Assembly: GCF_947502415.1 (NCBI RefSeq)
Contig: NZ_CANMZV010000021.1
Coordinates: 16,559 to 80,558 of the forward strand
Length of the DNA stretch: 64,000 nucleotides
DNA from: an uncultured Photobacterium sp.
Lineage (GTDB): Bacteria; Pseudomonadota; Gammaproteobacteria; Enterobacterales; Vibrionaceae
Direction of reading: 5' to 3'
A model generated the notes under the pieces. The model saw only the letters and a program-made list of their open reading frames with translations, made no database searches and was not told where the DNA came from. Position 1 is the first letter of the stretch; the number at the start of each line of letters is the position of its first letter. Both the position numbers and the translations under genes were made by a program. Below are positions 50,410 through 59,464 of this stretch, piece after piece.

Positions 50410-51146
50410 TCAGTAACGATGATGGTATTTTTGCCGAAGGAATAAATACACTGGCGGCCGTTCTTGCTGAGGTTGCCGAAGTAACGGTGGTAGCACCGGA
50501 TCGTAACCGCTCCGGGGCTTCGAACTCGCTGACTCTGGATTATCCGTTGCGCATTCGCGAAGAAGGGGATAACCGGGTTTCAGTGGAGGGCACGCCGACT
50601 GACTGTGTTCACTTCGCCCTGAATGAGTGGTTGGATTACCGTCCAGATATTGTCATTGCCGGGATTAATCACGGTGCTAATCTTGGTGATGATGTGTTGT
50701 ATTCAGGAACCGTGGCTGCTGCGACGGAAGGGCATTTTTTGGGGGTGCCTGCGATTGCGGTATCATTGGTTGGCTCTAACCATTTTGATACGGCTGCGCA
50801 GGTTATCCGAGATGTGGTTGGACAGTTGACTGACAATCCTTTACCAACCAATAAACTATTGAATATCAATGTTCCGGATGTGCCTTATTCCGAACTGCAA
50901 GATTGGCAAGTAACCCGCTTGGGGGCTCGCCACCGGGCAGAAAAAATGGAAAAGGCGAAGGATCCGCGAGGCAAGGCAATTTATTGGCTTGGACCTCCGG
51001 GAGCATGTCAGGATGCCGGACCGGGAACTGATTTTTATGCCATTGAGCATAATCAGGTATCGATTACCCCATTGCAGGTGGATTTGACTGCGCATGATGC
51101 GATCGGTGGTATTGAACAGTGGGTAAAACATATGGAGACAGAATAA
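50397..51146 (+). CDS. surE: 5'/3'-nucleotidase SurE
   Basis: Metal-dependent nucleotidase and exopolyphosphatase linked to stationary-phase survival. It is 249 residues (E. coli 253). The metal site NDDG is at 6-9, with VVAPDRNRSGASNSLT near 35-50 and GINHGANLGDDVLYSGTVAAA near 90-110. Its start lies inside truD, and pcm begins two bases after its stop. surE-pcm-nlpD-rpoS is a conserved stress cluster. Confidence 0.97.
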   Translation: MRILISNDDGIFAEGINTLAAVLAEVAEVTVVAPDRNRSGASNSLTLDYPLRIREEGDNRVSVEGTPTDCVHFALNEWLDYRPDIVIAGINHGANLGDDVLYSGTVAAATEGHFLGVPAIAVSLVGSNHFDTAAQVIRDVVGQLTDNPLPTNKLLNINVPDVPYSELQDWQVTRLGARHRAEKMEKAKDPRGKAIYWLGPPGACQDAGPGTDFYAIEHNQVSITPLQVDLTAHDAIGGIEQWVKHMETE

Positions 51147-51148
51147 GG

Positions 51149-51778
51149 ATGCGTTATGCGGAAGAACGGCATCGCTTAGTAACTTTCTTGCATCAGCTGG
51201 GTATTCGCGACGAAAAAGTATTACAGGCGATGTTAGCGGTACCCAGAGAGCTATTTATCGATGAAGCCTTATCTCATAAGGCTTATGAGAACAATGCCTT
51301 GCCTATTGGTAGTGGGCAGACTATTTCACAGCCTTATATTGTTGCCAAGATGACGGAGCTGCTGGAACTGCGCCCTGATTCTCGGGTATTAGAGGTTGGG
51401 ACGGGTTCTGGTTATCAGACCGCCATACTGGCTCATATTGTCGAACATGTATTTTCGGTTGAGCGGATCAAGGCCTTGCAGTGGCAGGCCAAGCGTCGTT
51501 TTAAGCAACTTGATTTGCACAATATTTCCACCAAGCATGGTGATGGATGGCAAGGCTGGGCTGGCAAAGGGCCGTTTGATGCTATTATTGTGACGGCTGC
51601 TGCTGGTGAGATCCCGGCAGAGTTGTTGGCACAGCTTGCTGACGGCGGACGTTTGATCATTCCTGTTGGTGAAGAGTTCCAGGTACTGAAGTGTATCATG
51701 CGTCAAGGCGATCAATATATCTCCCAGGATGTTGAAGCCGTGCGCTTTGTTCCTCTGGTGGCAGGAGAGCTGGCGTAA
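51149..51778 (+). CDS. pcm: Protein-L-isoaspartate O-methyltransferase
   Basis: Repairs isoaspartyl damage in aged proteins with S-adenosylmethionine. It is 209 residues (E. coli 208). The SAM-binding motif VLEVGTGSGYQTA is near 79-91, with SQPYIVAKM just before it. The frame runs ten codons upstream, but the ATG at 51149 (MRYAEERHRL) is the family start and follows surE directly. nlpD begins six bases after its stop. Confidence 0.97.
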   Translation: MRYAEERHRLVTFLHQLGIRDEKVLQAMLAVPRELFIDEALSHKAYENNALPIGSGQTISQPYIVAKMTELLELRPDSRVLEVGTGSGYQTAILAHIVEHVFSVERIKALQWQAKRRFKQLDLHNISTKHGDGWQGWAGKGPFDAIIVTAAAGEIPAELLAQLADGGRLIIPVGEEFQVLKCIMRQGDQYISQDVEAVRFVPLVAGELA

Positions 51779-51784
51779 GTTCCT

Positions 51785-53005
51785 ATGAGCGTGGTGGTGA
51801 AGAAAGCAGCTATATGGCGAATGACGACGGTAGCAGCATGTCTGTTGCTGTCGGCTTGTTCTAGCCACATTCCGGCACCGGTTACAACAATCGGCAAGGA
51901 TTATGAAAGTATCAAGCGGGGTAGTTACCGTGGTAGTTATTATGAGGTACAGAAAGGCGATACTCTGTATTTTATTTCATATATCACTGGTCGTGAAGTT
52001 AAAGATATTGTTGCCGCTAACAAACTTTCCCATCCGTATACTATTTTTCCGGGACAAAAGCTGCAGCTGTGGAAACCTAAATATGTTGCCCCTGCTTATG
52101 GTAAGGCCGGAACGGTTGCAGTTGTTAAACCCTCAGTAAAAACAGCAGCTAAGGTAGTGCAGTCGAAGCCGGAACCCAAACCAGTACCTAAGCCGGCCAT
52201 TAAACCCTCAGTAAAAACAGCAGCTAAGGTGGTGCAGCCGAAGCCGGAACCCAAACCAGTACCTAAGCCGGCCATTAAACCCTCAGTAAAAACAGCAGCT
52301 AAGGTGGCGCAGCCGAAGCCGGAACCCAAACCAGTACCTAAGCCGGCCATTAAACCCTTAGTAAAAACAGCAGCGAAGGTGGTGCAGCCGAAACAGGGAC
52401 CCAAATCAGTACCTAAGCCGGCCATTAAACCCTCAGTAAAAACAGCAGCTAAGGTGGTGCAGCCGAAACAGGAACCCAAACCAGTACCTAAGCCGGCCAT
52501 TAAACCCCAGCCCAAACCAAAGACGTCTGTACAAAAAACAGCCAATAAAAATGTTGATCGCAAGCGGACAAAAGAGTACGCTCAAAATTCAAAAAGTAAC
52601 AAGGTTGTTACAAAATCTGCAGGTAATACCAACAAGGTCGCCAGTTGGTCATGGCCTACCAAAGGGCGAATCATTGCTAAATTCTCCAGTGCCGAAAACG
52701 GCAACAAGGGTATCGACATTGCAGGTCAAAGAGGGCAGGCGGTTAAGGCATCTGCGGGAGGAGTGGTTGTGTACGCAGGTAATGCGTTACGCGGTTATGG
52801 CAACCTTGTGATCATTAAGCATAGCGAGGATTACCTCAGTGCTTATGCGCACAATGACAAGGTATTAGTCAGGGAGAAGCAGACGGTCGAGGCGGGGCAG
52901 AAGATTGCTTCGATGGGAAGCTCCGGAACCAAGAATGTACGTCTGCATTTTGAGATCCGTTACAAAGGTAAGTCCGTCAACCCGTTGAGGTACTTGCCGA
53001 AATAG
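51785..53005 (+). CDS. nlpD: Lipoprotein NlpD with LysM and LytM domains and tandem repeats
   Basis: Outer-membrane lipoprotein that activates the amidase AmiC at the septum. It is 406 residues. The lipobox LLSAC places the lipidated cysteine at C25. A LysM domain lies at about 53-96. Residues 115-239 are five tandem 25-residue repeats rich in Lys-Pro (KPSVKTAAKVV then PEPKPVPKPAI). A LytM domain lies at about 305-403; it lacks the first zinc histidine (GIDIAG without H) and the HxH (RLHFE), so it is non-catalytic as expected for NlpD. The rpoS promoter usually lies inside nlpD in relatives; it could not be located with confidence here. Confidence 0.94.
   Translation: MSVVVKKAAIWRMTTVAACLLLSACSSHIPAPVTTIGKDYESIKRGSYRGSYYEVQKGDTLYFISYITGREVKDIVAANKLSHPYTIFPGQKLQLWKPKYVAPAYGKAGTVAVVKPSVKTAAKVVQSKPEPKPVPKPAIKPSVKTAAKVVQPKPEPKPVPKPAIKPSVKTAAKVAQPKPEPKPVPKPAIKPLVKTAAKVVQPKQGPKSVPKPAIKPSVKTAAKVVQPKQEPKPVPKPAIKPQPKPKTSVQKTANKNVDRKRTKEYAQNSKSNKVVTKSAGNTNKVASWSWPTKGRIIAKFSSAENGNKGIDIAGQRGQAVKASAGGVVVYAGNALRGYGNLVIIKHSEDYLSAYAHNDKVLVREKQTVEAGQKIASMGSSGTKNVRLHFEIRYKGKSVNPLRYLPK
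52127..52501 (+). repeat. Five 75-bp in-frame tandem repeats within nlpD
   Basis: Units begin at 52127, 52202, 52277, 52352 and 52427, each opening AAACCC. Units 1-3 are almost identical; units 4 and 5 share AAACAGG in place of AAGCCGG, and unit 4 has further changes. Each encodes 25 residues, so copy-number change keeps the frame. Confidence 0.95.
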
Positions 53006-53061
53006 ACAACATGGCATAGTGAAGTTGTAATGTCTTGCTAACTCGCCATCTGGGAGGCGCT

Positions 53062-54057
53062 ATGAGTAGAAGCAATACTGCTACAAATATCGAAGGCTTT
53101 GATTTTGAAGACGATATGGAATTAGACTCGGCTGAGATCGAGACCAAAGCCACATCGGCTGAAGAAACAACAAGTCGTGATGATGTCGATATATCGCAAT
53201 ATGGGACCACGCAAAAAGCCCTTGATGCGACACAGCTTTACCTGGGCGAAATTGGTTTCTCTCCGCTTCTAACCGCGGAAGAGGAAGTTTTGTATGCCCG
53301 CCGAGCCCTGCGTGGTGATGACGTTGCCCGCAAGCGCATGATTGAAAGTAACTTGCGATTAGTGGTTAAAATTTCCCGTCGTTACAGTAACCGGGGACTG
53401 GCCCTGCTGGATTTGGTCGAGGAAGGTAATCTTGGCCTGATCCGTGCCGTCGAAAAATTTGATCCTGAACGCGGTTTCCGTTTTTCTACTTACGCGACCT
53501 GGTGGATCCGTCAGACCATAGAACGGGCCATCATGAACCAGACCCGCACTATTCGCCTACCCATCCATGTCGTTAAAGAACTGAACGTTTACCTTCGTAC
53601 TGCCCGTGAGTTAGCTCAAAAGCTGGATCACGAACCGACTGCGGAAGATATTGCTCAGAAGCTTGATAAGTCTGTCGAGGATGTGAACCGTATGTTGCGC
53701 CTCAATGAGCGTGTTGGCTCGGTTGATAATCCGATCGGCGGCGACTCTGAGAAAGCGTTGCTGGATATTATTCCGGATGAAAAGAGCGGCGGTCCGGAAA
53801 CCTCAACCCAAGATGATGATATCAAGACATCGATTGTAACCTGGCTTCAGGAACTGAACCCGAAACAGCGTGAAGTACTGGCCCGTCGTTTTGGCTTGCT
53901 AGGTTATGAAGCCTCGACATTGGAAGATGTCGGCCGTGAAATTGGCCTGACCCGTGAGCGTGTCCGTCAGATCCAAGTAGAAGGACTGCGGCGTTTGCGT
54001 GATATGCTGACCCACCAGGGTCTAAATATTGAGTCCTTGTTTAACCAGGATTTGTAA
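53062..54057 (+). CDS. rpoS: RNA polymerase sigma factor RpoS
   Basis: Stationary-phase and general-stress sigma factor, 331 residues (E. coli 330). Region 1.2 is DATQLYLGEIGFSPLLTAEEE near 56-76. Region 2 includes RFSTYATWWIRQTIERAI, and region 4 has the helix-turn-helix TLEDVGREIGLTRERVRQI near 288-306. The frame extends to a TTG at 53035, but the ATG at 53062 follows a strong GGGAGG site. The acidic N-terminus is typical. Confidence 0.98.
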   Translation: MSRSNTATNIEGFDFEDDMELDSAEIETKATSAEETTSRDDVDISQYGTTQKALDATQLYLGEIGFSPLLTAEEEVLYARRALRGDDVARKRMIESNLRLVVKISRRYSNRGLALLDLVEEGNLGLIRAVEKFDPERGFRFSTYATWWIRQTIERAIMNQTRTIRLPIHVVKELNVYLRTARELAQKLDHEPTAEDIAQKLDKSVEDVNRMLRLNERVGSVDNPIGGDSEKALLDIIPDEKSGGPETSTQDDDIKTSIVTWLQELNPKQREVLARRFGLLGYEASTLEDVGREIGLTRERVRQIQVEGLRRLRDMLTHQGLNIESLFNQDL

Positions 54058-54108
54058 TCAATAACAGTATACGGTTCATCTGAACTGACTCAATGATTAT
54101 CAGGTATA

Positions 54109-54135
54109 AAAAAGGACGCAAGATGCGTCCTTTTT
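54109..54135. terminator. Bidirectional terminator between rpoS and mutS
   Basis: GGACGCA (54114-54120) pairs with TGCGTCC (54124-54130), flanked by an A-run and a T-run, between the two convergent genes. Confidence 0.93.
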
Positions 54136-54155
54136 CTATTTCTGCTGTTGTTGAA

Positions 54156-56726
54156 TTATAACAATGCCTTCAGTCTGTACAGTTCATCTAGAGCCTGACG
54201 TGGTGTCAGCTCGTCTGGATTAAGGCCAGCCAGGGCTTCTTCCACCTCATTAGGCTCAGGGATCAGGCTCAGCTGCTGTTCGGCTTTCGGAACCATACTG
54301 GCCGGAGCTGTTGCCTGCTGGTGGCCGCTGGCTTCAAGTTGCTGAAGCTTGAGTTTAGCGCGTTTGATCACCGATTTCGGAACCCCGGCCAAGCTGGCTA
54401 CGGCCAGACCGTATGACTTGCTGGCGGCACCTTCTTGAACGGCATGCATAAAGGCAATTTCATCACCATGCTCAACGGCATCGAGGTGAACATTTGCCAA
54501 GCCGTCAATTATTGAAGGTAGCTCAGTTAATTCGAAGTAATGGGTGGCAAACAGGGTCATGGCCGCAATTTTTTCGGCAAGCCACTCGGCACTAGCCCAA
54601 GCTAGAGACAGACCGTCATAGGTACTGGTACCACGGCCAATTTCATCCATCAACACCAAGCTGCTTTCGGTTGCATTATGTAGGATATTGGCAGTTTCGG
54701 TCATTTCAACCATGAAGGTTGAGCGGCCGGAAGCTAGATCATCTGAGGCTCCTATACGGGTGAAGATACGATCCAGCGGACCGATCTTGACCGAGTCAGC
54801 CGGTACAAATGAGCCGACATGGGCCATCAGGGCAATCAGCGCGGTCTGACGCATATAGGTCGACTTACCACCCATGTTCGGTCCGGTGATCACCAACATA
54901 CGGCGATCTTTGTGCAGGGAAATCGGGTTAGCGATGAATGGTTCGCTCAGTACCTGCTCGACAACCGGGTGGCGTCCAGCACTGATTTCGATCCCGGTTT
55001 CTTTGCTCAGTTCCGGACGGCAGTAGTTGAGGGTATCAGCTCGCTCGGCCAGGTTAGCCAAAACATCCAGCTCGGAAAGTGCGCTGGCGATGTTCTGGAG
55101 CTGCTCTAGGTGAGGCAGCAGCAGATCAAACAGTTCTTCCCACAGTTTTTTCTCTAGCCCCAGAGCTTTTGATTTAGAGTTGAGGACTTTGTCTTCATGC
55201 TCTTTAAGCTCAGGAATAATATAACGTTCGGCATTCTTCAGGGTTTGGCGACGAACGTAGTGGCTCGGGACAAGGTGGCTCTGCCCACGGCTTACTTGGA
55301 TATAGAAGCCATGAACCTGGTTGAATCCGACTTTCAGGCTATCGATGTCATGGTGTTCGCGTTCGCGGGCTTCCAGCTCTTCCAGGTACTTCGTCGCACC
55401 GTCAGCCAGGTCACGCCATTCGTCCAGTTCAGCATTATAGCCCGGAGCTAATACACCACCGTCACGGATCACAACCGGTGGGTTTTCGATAATTGCGCGT
55501 TCCAGCAATTCGCATAGCTCGTCCATTGGAGCGGCGTATAGGGCTAGCTCACCAATGCGTGGCTGGTTGAGTTCGGTCAGTAGTTCGGCCAGTTCTGGCA
55601 AATGCTGCAAAGCGGTCCGCATACGGGCCAGATCTCGAGGGCGAGCTGAACGCAGGGCCAAGCGGGCAAGGATACGCTCCAGATCTCCCATGTGGCGTAG
55701 TACCCCGGCGATGTCGGTGAACATTCCGGTATCTTTGAAAGCTGAAATGGCATCCAGGCGGTGGTTGAGCTGCTGCGCATCGCGGATAGGCTGGTGTAGC
55801 CAGCGTTTGAGCAGACGGCTGCCCATAGGGGTTGCAGTATAGTCAAGAACAGATGCTAGCGTGTTATCAAAACCGCCGGCCAGGTTTTGGGTCAGCTCCA
55901 AGTTGCGACGGGTGGCAGCATCCAGAACAACGGCGTGATCTTTGTTATCCTGGGTGATCGCACGAATATGCGGTAGGGCGGTACGTTGGGTGTCTTTGAC
56001 ATATTGTAGCAGGCAGCCGGCGGCGCACAGGCCGCGTTCCGCATTTTCGACGCCGAAGCCAACCAGATCACGGGTGCCGAATTGCATCGTCAGCTGCTGG
56101 CGTGCAGTTTCCAGTTCAAACTCCCACACAGGGCGGCGGCGAGTGCCATTAAATGGCTGGACTAAGCCCGGTAGTGCGAAGTCTTCCGGGTACAGCAATT
56201 CAGCCGGGAAGGTGCGCTGCAGCTCGGCTTGCATTGCTTCTTCGGTTTCCGGCTCGGTTAGCATAAAGCGACCGGAGGTGATATCCAGTGTTGCGTAGCC
56301 AAAGCCTTTGCTGTTTTGGTAAATGGCTGCAATCAGGTTATCGTGACGCTCGTTAAGTAGTGCCTCATCACTGACGGTTCCCGGGGTTACGATGCGGACG
56401 ACCTTGCGCTCAACCGGACCTTTGCTGGTAGCCGGATCGCCAATTTGCTCACAGATCGCCACCGAGACCCCCTGCTGAACCAGTTTGGCCAAATAGCCTT
56501 CAACAGCGTGATAAGGTACACCAGCCATTGGGATTGGCTGGCCATTGGAGGAGCCGCGTTTGGTCAGGGATATATCAAGTAACTGAGAGGCCTGTTTCGC
56601 ATCATCAAAAAATAGCTCGTAGAAGTCGCCCATCCGATAGAACAGAAGAATATCAGGATTTTCGGCCTTGATCCTCAAAAACTGCTGCATCATGGGGGTG
56701 TGCTTTTCTAAACCTTTCACTGTCAC
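54156..56726 (-). CDS. mutS: DNA mismatch repair protein MutS
   Basis: Mismatch-recognition ATPase, 856 residues (E. coli 853). The mismatch-reading FxE motif lies in FYRMGDFYELF near 28-38. The Walker A GPNMGGKSTYMR lies near 618, and DEIGRGTSTYDG follows. A C-terminal dimer/tetramer segment is present. The open frame runs 75 codons further upstream, but that part is unlike MutS. A GTG at 56726, with AGG seven bases before, gives MTVKGLEKHTPMMQQF, matching the family. It is divergent from pncC and convergent with rpoS, a conserved setting. Confidence 0.96.
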   Translation of the reverse strand: MTVKGLEKHTPMMQQFLRIKAENPDILLFYRMGDFYELFFDDAKQASQLLDISLTKRGSSNGQPIPMAGVPYHAVEGYLAKLVQQGVSVAICEQIGDPATSKGPVERKVVRIVTPGTVSDEALLNERHDNLIAAIYQNSKGFGYATLDITSGRFMLTEPETEEAMQAELQRTFPAELLYPEDFALPGLVQPFNGTRRRPVWEFELETARQQLTMQFGTRDLVGFGVENAERGLCAAGCLLQYVKDTQRTALPHIRAITQDNKDHAVVLDAATRRNLELTQNLAGGFDNTLASVLDYTATPMGSRLLKRWLHQPIRDAQQLNHRLDAISAFKDTGMFTDIAGVLRHMGDLERILARLALRSARPRDLARMRTALQHLPELAELLTELNQPRIGELALYAAPMDELCELLERAIIENPPVVIRDGGVLAPGYNAELDEWRDLADGATKYLEELEAREREHHDIDSLKVGFNQVHGFYIQVSRGQSHLVPSHYVRRQTLKNAERYIIPELKEHEDKVLNSKSKALGLEKKLWEELFDLLLPHLEQLQNIASALSELDVLANLAERADTLNYCRPELSKETGIEISAGRHPVVEQVLSEPFIANPISLHKDRRMLVITGPNMGGKSTYMRQTALIALMAHVGSFVPADSVKIGPLDRIFTRIGASDDLASGRSTFMVEMTETANILHNATESSLVLMDEIGRGTSTYDGLSLAWASAEWLAEKIAAMTLFATHYFELTELPSIIDGLANVHLDAVEHGDEIAFMHAVQEGAASKSYGLAVASLAGVPKSVIKRAKLKLQQLEASGHQQATAPASMVPKAEQQLSLIPEPNEVEEALAGLNPDELTPRQALDELYRLKALL

Positions 56727-56924
56727 GATATTGCCTGCTTGCTTGTTCCGATTGGTATAAAACCGGGAAATTTTCTGGAGGGTTAGGATACGTGAATCGA
56801 GCAGGACGGCAAAGGGGCAATTATGTTTTTTAAGGCTTCTTCTTCCTATTGCTGAGTTGCCGGAATCCAGTGGTGGGAGTAAGGTAGCGACAGCAGAAAT
56901 AATCAGTATAAGGAAGTCGAGTTG

Positions 56925-57404
56925 ATGCAATTGGCACAGACATTGGGGCAAGTCCTTGCCCGTAAAGGCTGGGTGGTGACCACTGCAGAATCTTGTACCG
57001 GCGGCGGTGTGTCGACCGCGATCACCGATATTGCTGGCAGCTCCGGTTGGTTTGACCGGGCGTTTGTTACCTACAGTAATGAAGCCAAGCAGCAGATGCT
57101 GGGTGTATCAGAGGCAGCGCTGGATCGGTATGGTGCAGTCAGTGAGCCGGTCGTGAAGGAGATGGCGGCTGGAGCACTGAAGTCTTCGCTGGCTGATATT
57201 AGTGTTGCAATCAGTGGGATCGCCGGGCCAGGAGGAGGCAGCGAGACCAAGCCGGTTGGCACTGTTTGTTTTGCCTGGGCAGATAAAACAGGCTGGATGG
57301 CCGTCGAAACCTGTTTTTTTGAGGGTGATCGCAATGCGGTAAGACAACAGGCCATTGAAAAATCACTCTCTGGTATGTTGCAGCGCTTGAAGCAGCTGGG
57401 CTGA
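56925..57404 (+). CDS. pncC: Nicotinamide-nucleotide amidase (CinA C-terminal type)
   Basis: Deamidates NMN to nicotinic acid mononucleotide in pyridine-nucleotide salvage. It is a 159-residue stand-alone CinA C-terminal domain. TTAESCTGGGVSTAITDIAGSS at about 18-39 and GIAGPGGGSETKPVGTV near 98-114 are diagnostic. AAGGAAG lies eight bases before the ATG. It sits just upstream of recA, as in many gamma-proteobacteria. Confidence 0.94.
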   Translation: MQLAQTLGQVLARKGWVVTTAESCTGGGVSTAITDIAGSSGWFDRAFVTYSNEAKQQMLGVSEAALDRYGAVSEPVVKEMAAGALKSSLADISVAISGIAGPGGGSETKPVGTVCFAWADKTGWMAVETCFFEGDRNAVRQQAIEKSLSGMLQRLKQLG

Positions 57405-57461
57405 GTGGAAATGACCTGTTGCAGAGAATGGGCATGGGACAAAAAAATTTTCATCCAGCGC

Positions 57462-57489
57462 TAGACACTGTATGAATAGACAGTATACT
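57462..57489 (+). promoter_or_regulatory. recA promoter with LexA (SOS) box
   Basis: -35 TAGACA (57462-57467), 16 bp, -10 TATACT (57484-57489). The spacer is exactly CTGTATGAATAGACAG (57468-57483), a good SOS box (CTGT, eight bases, ACAG). LexA binding would block the promoter. Confidence 0.92.
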
Positions 57490-57546
57490 AGGCTTCATAC
57501 ACAGATAACCTCCGTTATTAACTTTAAGCATCCGTTGGAGAGTCGA

Positions 57547-58599
57547 ATGGACGACAACAAACAGAAGGCTCTTGCCGCAGCGTTAGGCCAGATTGAAAAG
57601 CAGTTCGGTAAAGGTTCCATCATGAAGTTGGGCGATAACCGTACAATGGATATTGAAACCGTATCTACGGGTTCCCTGTCGCTTGATATCGCACTTGGTG
57701 CTGGTGGTTTACCAATGGGGCGTATCGTTGAAATCTATGGTCCTGAATCATCAGGTAAAACGACGCTGACACTTGAAGTTATCGCGGCGGCACAAAAACA
57801 AGGCAAGACGTGTGCCTTCATTGATGCCGAGCATGCGCTGGATCCTATCTACGCTCAGAAGCTGGGTGTTGATATCGACAATCTGCTAGTGTCGCAGCCG
57901 GATACCGGTGAGCAGGCGCTGGAAATTGCGGATGCTCTGGCTCGTTCTGGTGCTGTTGACATTATGGTTGTTGACTCCGTGGCAGCACTAACGCCTAAGG
58001 CAGAGATTGAAGGCGAGATGGGTGATAGCCACATGGGTCTGCAGGCTCGTATGCTTTCGCAGGCGATGCGTAAGATCACCGGCAACCTGAAAGCGTCTAA
58101 CTGTATGTGTATCTTCATCAACCAGATCCGTATGAAGATCGGTGTGATGTTTGGCAACCCTGAAACCACTACCGGTGGTAATGCACTGAAATTCTACGCT
58201 TCAGTACGTCTTGATATTCGCCGTACCGGTGCTATTAAAGATGGTGATGAGGTGGTTGGTAACGAAACCCGCATCAAGGTTGTGAAGAATAAGGTAGCAG
58301 CACCGTTCAAGCAGGCTGAAACTCAGATCCTGTACGGTCAGGGCTTTAACCGTCTGGGTGAGCTTGTTGATCTTGGCGTGAAGCATAAAATGGTTGAGAA
58401 GGCCGGTGCATGGTATAGCTACCAGGGTGACAAGATTGGCCAAGGTAAGGCGAACGCTTGTAAGTACCTGGGTGAACACCCTGAAATTGCCGAAGAGCTT
58501 GAGAAGAAGTTGCGTGAGCTGCTGTTGACGACAGCTGCACCAGCAACAGAAGAAGCGCAAGCTGAAGCGGCTGATGCCGAAGAAGATCAGGCGTTCTAA
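57547..58599 (+). CDS. recA: Recombinase RecA
   Basis: DNA strand-exchange ATPase and coprotease for LexA. It is 350 residues (E. coli 353). Walker A GPESSGKTT is at 65-73; VDSVAALTPKAEIEGEMGD and loop L2 (GNPETTTGGNALKFYASVRLD) are intact. An acidic C-terminal tail ends DAEEDQAF. The frame extends 25 codons upstream through the SOS box, but the ATG at 57547 with GGAGA is the true start. recX follows after a strong hairpin. Confidence 0.99.
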   Translation: MDDNKQKALAAALGQIEKQFGKGSIMKLGDNRTMDIETVSTGSLSLDIALGAGGLPMGRIVEIYGPESSGKTTLTLEVIAAAQKQGKTCAFIDAEHALDPIYAQKLGVDIDNLLVSQPDTGEQALEIADALARSGAVDIMVVDSVAALTPKAEIEGEMGDSHMGLQARMLSQAMRKITGNLKASNCMCIFINQIRMKIGVMFGNPETTTGGNALKFYASVRLDIRRTGAIKDGDEVVGNETRIKVVKNKVAAPFKQAETQILYGQGFNRLGELVDLGVKHKMVEKAGAWYSYQGDKIGQGKANACKYLGEHPEIAEELEKKLRELLLTTAAPATEEAQAEAADAEEDQAF

Positions 58600-58660
58600 T
58601 TCGCTCTCCAGATAGCTGGTAAAATATTATATTGTCTTGCCCTTTGGGCGAGGCAAACAA

Positions 58661-58697
58661 AGCGGGCCTTGTACGATAAAGTACAGGGCCCGTTTTG
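58661..58697 (+). terminator. recA terminator / recX attenuator
   Basis: A 12-bp stem (58663-58674 with 58681-58692) with loop GATAAA and a short TTTT run. It lies 20 bp before the recX start, so recX is probably expressed by read-through, as described in E. coli. Confidence 0.85.
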
Positions 58698-58715
58698 TAT
58701 ATCGAGGTAAAGGAC

Positions 58716-59177
58716 ATGAAAAAACAAGCACCAAAGCAAAGCGCCAAAGAAACGGCTGTTGGTTACCTGTCGCGTCGTGATCATGCCGAGAAAGAACTCT
58801 GCCAGAAACTGAAGGGGCGTGGTTACAGCGAGCAGGATGTTGCCGCGGCCATCGCTTATTGCCAAGACTATAATTGGTTAGACGACGCCCGATATGCATC
58901 GATGATGGTACGAAACGGGGTTGGCAAAGGATGGGGAGCGTTGCGGATCAAACAGGAGATGAAGATGAAAGGGGTTCATGCGACGGTTATCAGCCAGGCC
59001 ATGGACGAGGTCGAGGTTGACTGGTTTGAGCATGCCCGTGATGTTGCTCAGCGCAAGTTTGGCAATAGCGAAATGGATACACCGAAAGAGAAAGCCCGCC
59101 GTTTTCGGTTTATGCAGTATCGCGGATTTGATTTCGAGCAAATCCAGTATGCGTTGAATGCCGAGGATGAATATTAA
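58716..59177 (+). CDS. recX: Regulatory protein RecX
   Basis: Inhibitor of RecA that caps filaments and limits ATPase and strand exchange. It is 153 residues (E. coli 166), an all-helical protein of three-helix repeats. GYLSRRDHAEKELCQKLKGRGY and YNWLDDARYASMMV are clear. GAGG lies at suitable distance before the ATG at 58716; a further start at 58695 is inside the hairpin and less likely. Confidence 0.94.
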   Translation: MKKQAPKQSAKETAVGYLSRRDHAEKELCQKLKGRGYSEQDVAAAIAYCQDYNWLDDARYASMMVRNGVGKGWGALRIKQEMKMKGVHATVISQAMDEVEVDWFEHARDVAQRKFGNSEMDTPKEKARRFRFMQYRGFDFEQIQYALNAEDEY

Positions 59178-59407
59178 CGGCTTTTCCTGTTTTTTGTCGG
59201 TTTCGCGGACTTTTTCATGGAAGCAGAAGCTCTATTTGGTGTTATGGCTGCTTGTTAAAATACAAATTGCGTTAATTTTTAACATAACATTTCCCGTATC
59301 CCCCGCCGTTGTTTTACAATAGCCCCCAAAGAATTTATTTTATTCGTTTAAACCTATTGCTGTAAGTGCTAGCAAAGACGCTAAAATTCTTAGAGGAATA
59401 GGTCATA

Positions 59408-59430
59408 TCATCGCTCTTGGGCGATGTTTT
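59408..59430 (+). promoter_or_regulatory. Small hairpin in the alaS leader
   Basis: CATCGC (59409-59414) pairs with GCGATG (59421-59426) and is followed by TTTT. It lies about 40 bases before the alaS start. It is short and could be a weak attenuator or chance; no other leader feature was recognised. Confidence 0.35.
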
Positions 59431-59464
59431 CGGTTTTATAAAAGCATTTATTCAGGATTTGCCA

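Noticed and set aside
52127..52501. Repeats resembling a CRISPR array
   Set aside because: The 75-bp units are contiguous, in frame with nlpD, and have no unique spacers.
52096..52563. 155-codon antisense frame opposite nlpD with repetitive glycine/leucine protein
   Set aside because: It is a by-product of the nlpD repeats read in reverse; no ribosome-binding site.
56727..56951. N-terminal extension of MutS by 75 residues
   Set aside because: The extension is unlike MutS, and a GTG with a ribosome-binding site at 56726 matches the family start.
57472..57546. 25-residue N-terminal extension of RecA
   Set aside because: It would place the start inside the SOS box and promoter.
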